From Methylotenera sp. (lineage in GTDB: Bacteria; Pseudomonadota; Gammaproteobacteria; Burkholderiales; Methylophilaceae), in NCBI RefSeq assembly GCF_029945535.1, contig NZ_JAQSCU010000013.1, positions 311,522-375,521 on the forward strand: 64,000 nt of DNA. Direction: 5' to 3'. The first letter of the stretch is position 1. The number at the start of each line of letters is the position of its first letter. Positions 56,847-64,000 of the stretch are shown here, in pieces. The notes under the pieces were generated by a model. It saw only the letters and a list, made by a program, of their open reading frames with translations, did not search any database and was not told the origin of the DNA. The position numbers and the translations under genes were made by a program.

Positions 56847-58958
56847 ATGACCCAACCCTTATTTGCAAGAACACCAGTTTTAAACGGCAGTGATGTTGCC
56901 GCTACGCGTAAAGAGTTTCTTGAATATTTTCTCTCAACGTTCAATCGCTACGAGCTGCTTTTTGAAACCTTAGTAAATGAAGATTCTTATCAGAATAAGC
57001 CTATAGCACTGCGTCACCCACTGATTTTTTACTTTGGTCACACAGCGACTTTTTTCCTAAATAAATTGCTTTTAGCAGGATTGTTGAAAGAGCGTGTTAA
57101 TCCGAAGCTTGAGTCAATGTTCGCAGTGGGTGTGGACGAGATGAGTTGGGATGACTTAAACGATGCCAACTATGATTGGCCAACCTCTGCAGAAGTTAAG
57201 TATTACCGCCACCAAGTCCGAGATGCGATAGTAAACCTCATTCAAACCGCGCCACTTACTTTGCCGATTGATTGGAATCACCATTGGTGGGTGATTATAA
57301 TGGGCATTGAGCATGAACGTATTCACCTTGAAACCTCGTCTGTGCTGATTCGTCAGCAAGCGCTTGAGTTAGTGCAACCACATGCTGCTTGGCAAGCTTG
57401 CACTCGCTCTGGCGATGCACCGCAGAACGATTTGGTTACGATCCCAGCTGGTAAGGTAGCTCTCGATAAAAAAGAGAGCGCTGCTGAATATGGCTGGGAT
57501 AACGAATATGGCTTACATGAAGCGGATGTTGCCGAGTTTCAGGCGAGCCGATATTTGGTGAGTAATGCTGAATTTTTAGAGTTTGTCACTGAGGGTGGCT
57601 ATGCGCAAGAGGCATTTTGGGCTGAAGAGGGGTTAAAGTGGAGACGCTATACACTGGCGGCTCATCCTACCTTCTGGGTGCGCAAAGGCGAAGTGTGGTG
57701 GCTGCGCCTGATGACCGAAGAAGTGGCTATGCATTGGGATTGGCCAGCAGAGGTCAATTATCACGAAGCCAAAGCATTCTGCAACTGGAAAGCACAGAAA
57801 ACTGGCTTACAGGTGCGTCTACCTAGCGAGGATGAGTGGTATCGTTTGTATGATTTTGCAGGCGTTGCTGAAGTAAAAAATGGTGAAGTTGCCGCTTCTA
57901 ATATTCATCTAGACCATGCCGCGTCGCCATGCCCAGTCACAGATTTTCGTCATGGTGAACTCTTTGATGTGACTGGTAATGTTTGGCAATGGACAGAAAC
58001 GCCTATTTATCCATTCAGTGGTTTTAAAGTACATCCTTTGTATGACGACTTCACTACACCGACTTTTGATGGCAGACATAATCTTATCAAAGGTGGCTCT
58101 TGGATTTCTTGTGGCAACGAGGCATTACACAGTGCGCGTTATGCATTCCGACGCCATTTCTTTCAGCATGCTGGGTTTCGATACGTGGTTGCCGATGCAC
58201 TAGCCAGCGTGCCAGCCTCACATTATGAAACTGATAAATTAATCTCAGAGTACGCGGAGTTTCACTATGGTGATAACTTTTTTGGGGTGGCAAATTTCAC
58301 TAAAAGCCTTGCTGATATTGCGATTAGCGTGATGAAAGATAAGCCAGCACGCAAAGCCCTAGATGTGGGCTGCGCTTCGGGACGAGCTACATTTGAATTG
58401 GCTCGACATTTCGAACATGTCGCGGGTGTTGATTTTTCTGTGCGCTTGATTGAGTCTGGTGTGCAAATGGCTGAAAAAGGTGAGTTGCACTATACATTAG
58501 TCGATGAAGGTCAGTTGGTCAGTTACAAGACTCGTACCTTGGCAAGTTTAGGGTTAGGTAACTTAAAAGGCAAAGTAGAGTTTTCGCAAGGTGATGCCTG
58601 TAATCTCAAGCCGATATTAACTAACTACGACTTGATATTGGCTGCAAACTTGATTGATAGGCTTTATAGCCCAAAGAAATTCCTTTCGCACGTACATGAA
58701 CGTTTGAATATTGGCGGAATTCTGCTGATTGCCTCACCCTATACCTGGTTAGAAGAGCATACCAAGCGTGAAGAATGGATAGGCGGATTTAAGCAGAACG
58801 CCGAGAATTTCACTACGCTTGATGGTTTGAAAGAGCAACTTAGCGCACACTTTCGCCTGATTGCAGAGCCTGTAGACGTACCTTTTGTGATTCGCGAAAC
58901 TAAACGAAAATTCCAGCATTCGCTTTCGGAAGTGACGCTTTGGGAGCGAGTCTCTTGA
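56847..58958 (+). CDS. ovoA: OvoA: 5-histidylcysteine sulfoxide synthase with methyltransferase domain
   Basis: The 703-residue product has a DinB-like N-terminal iron domain with HxxxHxE (EHERIHLE, about 155-162), an FGE-sulfatase domain (GGSWISCGNEALHSARYAFR, AGFRYV, about 410-450) and a C-terminal SAM methyltransferase (LDVGCASGRATF, about 505). This is the OvoA layout: it joins cysteine to histidine C5 with oxygen and then N-methylates the product. Its stop overlaps the next gene (TTGA), indicating coupling. Confidence 0.93.
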   Translation: MTQPLFARTPVLNGSDVAATRKEFLEYFLSTFNRYELLFETLVNEDSYQNKPIALRHPLIFYFGHTATFFLNKLLLAGLLKERVNPKLESMFAVGVDEMSWDDLNDANYDWPTSAEVKYYRHQVRDAIVNLIQTAPLTLPIDWNHHWWVIIMGIEHERIHLETSSVLIRQQALELVQPHAAWQACTRSGDAPQNDLVTIPAGKVALDKKESAAEYGWDNEYGLHEADVAEFQASRYLVSNAEFLEFVTEGGYAQEAFWAEEGLKWRRYTLAAHPTFWVRKGEVWWLRLMTEEVAMHWDWPAEVNYHEAKAFCNWKAQKTGLQVRLPSEDEWYRLYDFAGVAEVKNGEVAASNIHLDHAASPCPVTDFRHGELFDVTGNVWQWTETPIYPFSGFKVHPLYDDFTTPTFDGRHNLIKGGSWISCGNEALHSARYAFRRHFFQHAGFRYVVADALASVPASHYETDKLISEYAEFHYGDNFFGVANFTKSLADIAISVMKDKPARKALDVGCASGRATFELARHFEHVAGVDFSVRLIESGVQMAEKGELHYTLVDEGQLVSYKTRTLASLGLGNLKGKVEFSQGDACNLKPILTNYDLILAANLIDRLYSPKKFLSHVHERLNIGGILLIASPYTWLEEHTKREEWIGGFKQNAENFTTLDGLKEQLSAHFRLIAEPVDVPFVIRETKRKFQHSLSEVTLWERVS

Positions 58959-60163
58959 GTTTTGATTTCGCTAAAATCATAGCGCGAGATGATACTGCAT
59001 CGGTAAAGCAAGACGGACGTGCGGGCTACTTTGGTACGTCAGATATCTTGCCGTTATGGGTGGCTGATATGGATTTTTCTGCGCCAGAAGCAGTCATAAA
59101 TGCGCTTACGCAGCGTGCTGAGCATCCAGTTTATGGATATTCTTTTTATCCAGAAAGCATGTATGACGCCTTAATTAGTTGGCTGAAAAGTCGACATGGG
59201 TGGACGGTAGAGCGTGACTGGATTGTGATGGCGCCGGGTGTTGTGACTTCATTATTTGCTAGTGTAATGGCATTCACAGAGCAGGGCGATGGCGTCATTG
59301 TTCAGCCGCCAGTCTATGCACCGTTTTTTTCGGCAGTGACGACCAACCAGCGTCACTTGATTGAAAACCCATTGATGTTAGTGGATGATGTTTACTATAT
59401 AGACTTTGAGCACCTAGAACGCTGTGCCGCTGATGGTGCAAAAATGTTGATATTTTGCTCACCACACAATCCAGTAGGGCGTGTGTGGAGCAAAGCCGAG
59501 CTAGAGCAGCTATTAGCCATTACACGCCGTTACGATATAACTATATTATCTGATGAAATTCATGCTGACTTAATTTATCCAGATTTAAAGCATACTGAGA
59601 ATCCTACAGAGAATTATATTGGTGAACAGCACACCACCTTAGCAATGCTAGCGAGCAAGAGCGATAAAATCATCACGGCTGTAGCGCCAAGTAAAACATT
59701 TAATATTCCTGGGCTTGGTTTATCCGCGATGATTGTACCAAACCCCGCACAGCGAACTGCCTTAAAGAAAGTGTTTGATAGCCTGCATTTAAGTAATACT
59801 AACCCATTCAGTATTGCGGCTTTTGAGGCTGCATACCGTGGTGGGGAAGCTTGGTTAGATGCGCTACTGATTTATCTGCGTGATAACCGTGATTTTGTGA
59901 GTAACTATCTCAAAAATAATATCCCCTCTATACGACTAATCCAGCCTCAGGGTACATACCTGCTATGGCTAGATTGTCGTGATTTAAAAATGACAGATTT
60001 ACAACTAGAAGCTTTTTTTGTGAAAGAAGCCAAAGTCGGGCTTAATTTAGGTAAGTCCTTTGGCAAAGGCGGCAGTGGCTTTATGCGACTTAATATTGCA
60101 TCGCCACGCAGTGTGATTGCAGAGGCGTTAAACCGCATTGCAACCACACTTAATGCACGCTAG
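58955..60163 (+). CDS. ovoB: PLP-dependent C-S lyase, OvoB (MalY/PatB type)
   Basis: TTG at 58955 overlaps the ovoA stop and has GGGAG five or more bases upstream, so it is preferred to a TTG at 58940. The product of about 402 residues is a fold-type I PLP enzyme: SPHNPVGRVW, LSDEIHADLIYP and the Schiff-base lysine in APSKTFNIPGLG. Coupled to ovoA, it should cleave the histidylcysteine sulfoxide to the free thiol, the OvoB step. By sequence alone it would be called a cystathionine beta-lyase-like enzyme. Confidence 0.85.
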   Translation: MSFDFAKIIARDDTASVKQDGRAGYFGTSDILPLWVADMDFSAPEAVINALTQRAEHPVYGYSFYPESMYDALISWLKSRHGWTVERDWIVMAPGVVTSLFASVMAFTEQGDGVIVQPPVYAPFFSAVTTNQRHLIENPLMLVDDVYYIDFEHLERCAADGAKMLIFCSPHNPVGRVWSKAELEQLLAITRRYDITILSDEIHADLIYPDLKHTENPTENYIGEQHTTLAMLASKSDKIITAVAPSKTFNIPGLGLSAMIVPNPAQRTALKKVFDSLHLSNTNPFSIAAFEAAYRGGEAWLDALLIYLRDNRDFVSNYLKNNIPSIRLIQPQGTYLLWLDCRDLKMTDLQLEAFFVKEAKVGLNLGKSFGKGGSGFMRLNIASPRSVIAEALNRIATTLNAR

Positions 60164-60183
60164 TACTTTAAACGCTAGTTATA

Positions 60184-61632
60184 CTAACGCGGCATCAGAA
60201 ATGTTGATTTTTCTGATATTTGTTCATCTAGACCAAGTGCTTCAATTTGAAACTTGATTTTATGCGAGCCGCTACTGACTGAGCCATCAGGTATTTGTAT
60301 GCTGATAGGTACCATGCGCTCACTGGCAGGATTCACCATAAAGACGCTACTGGAAGAGATAGATAAGCCATCTAAGCCCGCCACTGAAACGCGGTACGTC
60401 TGAGTGTCTTCGGTAGCGTTGGTAATCTGTAAACGGTAGACATTTTCAATAGAGCCATCCGAAGTGATGCGTGACATCACACCGCGATCACGAATCACAT
60501 CGACCATAAATGAGCTGCGTAAGCTCAGTGATACCACAAAGCCCACGCATAGCAATAATAATATGCCGCCGTATATTAAGACTCTAGGGCGTAGAATTTT
60601 ATGAGCAACCTCATGCGTTGCGCTAGTTTCATGTTTATCGTTGAGTGTTACCTCACTTAAACCTGCACTGTTGAGTGTGGAGAATTTAATTAAACCGCGT
60701 GGATAATCCATTTTATCCATGACGCTATCGCATGCGTCAATACACAAACCACAGCTAATACACTCATATTGCAAGCCATCGCGTATATCAATTCCCACTG
60801 GGCAAACCTGCACGCAGAAGCTACAATCAATGCAGTCGCCTAAACCTTGTTCTTTTGCATCTACATTGCGCGAACGGCCACTGCGCGGCTCGCCACGCTT
60901 TTCATCGTAGGTGACGATTAAGGTGTCTTTATCAAACATTACACCTTGAAAACGCGCATAAGGGCACATATGTAAACAAACTTGTTCACGCAAGAAGCCT
61001 GCATTGCCGTAAGTGGCTAATCCATAAAAACTTATCCAGAAAGTTTCCCAAGGGCCCAAACTGAAATTAAATATGCCATCAAACAGATGACGAATCGGCG
61101 TGAAATAGCCTAAAAAAGTAAACCCTGTCCAAATAGAAAAACTAATCCAGATGGCGTGTTTAATCCATTTTTTATAATGTGTTTTTACAGTGACTTTTTT
61201 GCTGTCTAGCTTGATACGTGTGGCACGGTCACCTTCAACTCTATATTCAATCCAGAGAAATATTTTGGTATAGACAGATTGCGGACACGAAAATCCACAC
61301 CAAAGCCGGCCTGCAACCGTAGTAAATAGAAAGAGCGCCAATGCAGAAATAATTAAAATAACGGCAAGATAAATTAGATCTTGCGGATAAAGTATCAAGC
61401 CGAAAATGTAGAATTTATGGGTATCAATATCGAGCAAAACCGCTTGTCTTTGCCCAAATTCAAGCCATGGCGTGCCATAAAATATTAACTGGGTAATCCA
61501 CACCATAATCCATCGCCAATTGGTAAAGTAACCAGAAGTGGCTCTTGGGTAGATTTTGTTCTGTGCTGCAAACATGGAAGTGTGCACTGCAATAGGAATT
61601 ACTTTTTTTGGTGTCTTTTGACTAACCGTCAT
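60184..61632 (-). CDS. ccoG: Cytochrome c oxidase accessory protein CcoG
   Basis: The 482-residue membrane protein has several N-terminal spans, a WCGFSCPQSVY motif and two ferredoxin clusters (CIDCSFCVQVCPVG and CISCGLCIDAC), then a C-terminal FixG-type domain. It reduces copper for cbb3 oxidase assembly. No ccoNOQP genes lie in the window. Convergent with ovoB. The 241-bp upstream gap holds its promoter. Confidence 0.95.
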   Translation of the reverse strand: MTVSQKTPKKVIPIAVHTSMFAAQNKIYPRATSGYFTNWRWIMVWITQLIFYGTPWLEFGQRQAVLLDIDTHKFYIFGLILYPQDLIYLAVILIISALALFLFTTVAGRLWCGFSCPQSVYTKIFLWIEYRVEGDRATRIKLDSKKVTVKTHYKKWIKHAIWISFSIWTGFTFLGYFTPIRHLFDGIFNFSLGPWETFWISFYGLATYGNAGFLREQVCLHMCPYARFQGVMFDKDTLIVTYDEKRGEPRSGRSRNVDAKEQGLGDCIDCSFCVQVCPVGIDIRDGLQYECISCGLCIDACDSVMDKMDYPRGLIKFSTLNSAGLSEVTLNDKHETSATHEVAHKILRPRVLIYGGILLLLCVGFVVSLSLRSSFMVDVIRDRGVMSRITSDGSIENVYRLQITNATEDTQTYRVSVAGLDGLSISSSSVFMVNPASERMVPISIQIPDGSVSSGSHKIKFQIEALGLDEQISEKSTFLMPR

Positions 61633-61873
61633 TTTTACATCTCACTGGCAATAAACTATTTCAATTTGGGGTATTTAATGGCTAACTAAACTTACTGCAA
61701 TAAAACAATGCATTATCTGAATTAAACAGGTTTTATATGAAGCCAGTTTAGTTACAGTACAGAATAAGGTATTGCGGTAAATTAAAACAGAAGCAGATAG
61801 CTAAATAAAAAGCATATCAGTTGATGTCAACACATGTTTTGACCATATAAAAAGAGGCTGGCGCGGCATTATT

Positions 61874-63292
61874 TTATCGCATTAAATCCGAGACTATTTT
61901 ACCAAGTTTCTCTAAGGAAGACTCGATGTTTTCATCCCAAATATGTCCATAATTTAATCTAATGTAATCAGTAAAACCTCTTTGGGCTGAAAATATAGGC
62001 CCCGGAGCGATGCTGATGCCGTTTGCTAGTGCGACACGATGAACATCCAGTGCGTTTACAGCATCAGGTAACTTTACCCATAAAAAGTAGCCACCTTGAG
62101 GTTTGGTTAAGCGCGTTCCTTCTGGAAAGTATCTTTGAATAGCATCTATAAATTTGATTTGATTCACTAAAAGAGTGTGACGAAGGTTACGCAAATGCTT
62201 ATCGTAGCCGCCTTTCTGCAGATATTTTGCTAAGGCAAGCTGCGCTGGTGCTGATGCCGATAAAGTCGTCGTTAGTTTTAGCCGTTCTATTATTTTAGAG
62301 TATCGACCGGGTGCGACCCAACCTACGCGATAGCCGGGCGCCAAGCATTTTGAGAATGAGGAGCAATGCATCACCAAGCCATCAGTATCAAATGCTTTTG
62401 CAGGCATGGGGCGCTTATCGCCGAAATACAATTCACCATATACATCGTCCTCAATCAATGGTACTTGGTGTTGAGTTAACAACTCGACGAGTGCTTTCTT
62501 TTTCTCATTACCCAGTAAGCTGCCCAACGGGTTCTGGAAATTCGTCATTAACCAGCATGCTTTAGGTTTATGGCGCTCTAGTGCCCATTCCATTGCATCA
62601 AGATCTACTCCATCTTTTGGATGGCTAGGGACCTCAACCGCCTTAAGTCCAATGCGCTCGATGGACTGTAAAGCCGCATAAAAAGTAGGCGACTCAATCA
62701 GCACCGTATCTCCCGGCCGCGTCACCGCCATCAGGCAAAGATTTAAGGCTTCAAGAGCGCCATTGGTAATCACAATCTCGTCAGATGGTACATGCAAACC
62801 ATCAACAATGTAGCGCAAGGCAATCTGCCGTCTCAGATCAGCGTCGCCTGGACTCAAGTTGTCTACGCTACTCCAAGGATCCATGACTTGTATGCTTGAA
62901 GCCATCGTTCGTGCTAGATTGCTTAAGGGAAATAATAATGGGCTTGGGAAGGCTGAACCAAGCGGAACAACCTTTTTCATTCTAGTTGATTCAAGCACTT
63001 CAAATACTAGTTCACTTACATCCACTTGAGTTAGTTCTTCATGTTTAACCATGACAGGTTCAGGCGATGCCGGAATTCCGCCAGAGCCACCAGTAACAAA
63101 ATATCCTGAACGTTCACGCGCGCTAATTAAACCTCTTGCTTCCAGGAGGTAGTACGCCTGAAACACGGTTGACGGACTAACATTCCGACTAGAGCTAGCT
63201 TGTCTAACAGACGGCAGCTTGTCGCCTTTACAAAGTACGCCCTCTTGAATTGACAGGGCAATAGAGTTAGCTAGTTGTTCGTAAAGTTTCAT
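61874..63292 (-). CDS. MocR-type transcription regulator (GntR wHTH + aminotransferase-like)
   Basis: The 472-residue product has an N-terminal GntR winged helix (GDKLPSVRQASSSRNVSPSTV, about 25-45) and a fold-type I aminotransferase-like domain with SNFQNPLG-type substrate loop (TNFQNPLGSLL) and the PLP lysine in SSFSKCLAPGYRVGW. Such regulators sense PLP or amino acid ligands. It starts 21 bases after the CobW-type gene, so they are likely co-transcribed. Target unknown. Confidence 0.9.
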   Translation of the reverse strand: MKLYEQLANSIALSIQEGVLCKGDKLPSVRQASSSRNVSPSTVFQAYYLLEARGLISARERSGYFVTGGSGGIPASPEPVMVKHEELTQVDVSELVFEVLESTRMKKVVPLGSAFPSPLLFPLSNLARTMASSIQVMDPWSSVDNLSPGDADLRRQIALRYIVDGLHVPSDEIVITNGALEALNLCLMAVTRPGDTVLIESPTFYAALQSIERIGLKAVEVPSHPKDGVDLDAMEWALERHKPKACWLMTNFQNPLGSLLGNEKKKALVELLTQHQVPLIEDDVYGELYFGDKRPMPAKAFDTDGLVMHCSSFSKCLAPGYRVGWVAPGRYSKIIERLKLTTTLSASAPAQLALAKYLQKGGYDKHLRNLRHTLLVNQIKFIDAIQRYFPEGTRLTKPQGGYFLWVKLPDAVNALDVHRVALANGISIAPGPIFSAQRGFTDYIRLNYGHIWDENIESSLEKLGKIVSDLMR

Positions 63293-63313
63293 TATGGAAG
63301 GTTAGGCGATGGC

Positions 63314-64000
63314 TTAAAACTGCATTAATGCTTTTCTAATTTCCAGTTCGTCTAAATCCTTACCAATAATCACAATTCGTGAAAGTGGTTCGTCTTCGGT
63401 CCAGCCTTCAAGCAAGGTGGGTGGGTAGGGGGTGAAATGCACGGCATGAATAGCTAGCGGTGCAGATTGGTCAGCCGCATGGATAATACCTTTCAGGCGT
63501 AATAAATTTTTACCGTATTTTTGGCAAAAAGATAATAAATGCGGTTTGAGTTGCGACCAGTTAAGTGGGCTGGGCATGATGACAGTGAAACTGGTGATGT
63601 CATCATTGTGAGTTTTTTGTGGCAATGTGCCTTTAGGTTGCGCTTGTTTAATTGGCGCGCGAAGCCAACGCTGTGGTTCAGGATGTTTAGTCGCTAAGTC
63701 GAATAAACCCACATCCACTACAAAAGCTGGGTCTAGCTCGCCATGCGCAATTTTATGTTGTGTTGCTCCGGGATTGATAGTGATAAGTTTTTCTTTAAGC
63801 GCGTTGATTTGCTCGGCGCTAGCTAAATCTGTTTTAGTCAGCACTAACACATCTGCCACGGCGGCTTGCTTTAAGGCTTCGGTATTTTCTTCAATTTGCT
63901 GTAAGCCATAAATACTGTCTATGGTCACGACGACTGCATCTAGGCGATACACAGACTCAATTACAGGTTCATTCATTAAGTTGGCAAGTATCGGACCTGG
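63314..64000 (-). CDS. CobW/COG0523-type metallochaperone GTPase (N-terminus outside window)
   Basis: The frame is open to the window edge (upstream codons read PGPILANLMNEPV), so the P-loop is missing here. Visible parts: the switch/ATPase region (LDAVVVTIDSIYG), base-specificity VLTKTDL and the C-terminal CobW_C domain (LNWSQLKPHLLSF, LLRLKGIIH, WTEDEPLSRIVIIG). COG0523 members load metals such as zinc, cobalt or iron onto targets. The metal is not predictable here. Precedes the MocR-type gene. Confidence 0.9.
   Translation of the reverse strand, partial: PGPILANLMNEPVIESVYRLDAVVVTIDSIYGLQQIEENTEALKQAAVADVLVLTKTDLASAEQINALKEKLITINPGATQHKIAHGELDPAFVVDVGLFDLATKHPEPQRWLRAPIKQAQPKGTLPQKTHNDDITSFTVIMPSPLNWSQLKPHLLSFCQKYGKNLLRLKGIIHAADQSAPLAIHAVHFTPYPPTLLEGWTEDEPLSRIVIIGKDLDELEIRKALMQF

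Noticed and set aside
61819-61831. Possible FNR/ANR box upstream of ccoG
   Set aside because: Only the left TTGAT half-site fits; the right half lacks ATCAA at the required spacing.
1-64000. CRISPR array, rRNA, tRNA, prophage
   Set aside because: No regularly spaced direct repeats with unique spacers, no tRNA-like cloverleaf, no rRNA and no phage structural genes were noticed in reading the window.

Overview
The window is moderately A+T-rich chromosomal DNA from a Gram-negative bacterium, most probably a betaproteobacterial methylotroph of the Methylophilaceae (Methylotenera-like). The clues are a lanthanide-type methanol dehydrogenase (XoxF) with its Asp-Tyr-Asp metal motif, Kdo hydroxylase, YhdP/TldD, GlnE, HrpA, CcoG and AddAB-type repair genes. 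The assignment rests on gene content and recognisable protein families; no rRNA, tRNA or CRISPR array was seen.

Layout: 0-5.2 kb carries two paralogous chemoreceptors with tandem poly-HAMP-like arrays and the same C-terminal tail (EWEEF), separated by a REP-like element and a 56-codon small ORF. 5.3-11.6 kb is an overlapping AddB-like/AddA-like nuclease-helicase pair; both genes contain a palindromic REP element inserted in frame. 11.6-16.1 kb has a repeat-rich gap and mfd-dedA. 16.4-23.7 kb is a leftward yhdP-nit-tldD-kdoO cluster. 24-29.4 kb holds an ABC-F ATPase, an unknown gene, and a Cpx-like module (Spy/CpxP-like protein divergent from a response regulator and histidine kinase, with a GTAAA-N5-GTAAA box between).

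29.4-33.6 kb is a chromosomal integron. The integrase gene intI is on the plus strand. A leftward array lies on its other side, with attI, a coding-poor first cassette, then small membrane or secreted proteins separated by recognisable or decayed attC sites. A cluster of dispersed palindromes follows (33.6-34.5 kb), around a YchJ-family gene.

34.5-43.3 kb contains prfC, a FixL/FixJ-like two-component pair, a DUF2934-PAS gene pair, an isolated xoxF preceded by a putative 20-residue membrane peptide, and acs. 43.5-55.3 kb contains glnE, a trypsin-like protease gene, hrpA, a TonB-like protein and a Pat-type GNAT/acyl-CoA-synthetase fusion. This last is followed directly by a histone-deacetylase-family gene, so the window holds Acs and a plausible acetylation/deacetylation pair. 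56-60.2 kb carries msrB and an ovoA-ovoB pair for ovothiol synthesis. 60.2-64 kb has ccoG, a MocR-type regulator and a CobW-type GTPase cut by the window edge.

The most unusual features are the integron with uncharacterised cassettes, the in-frame REP insertions in two adjacent DNA-repair genes, and the small genes around xoxF.
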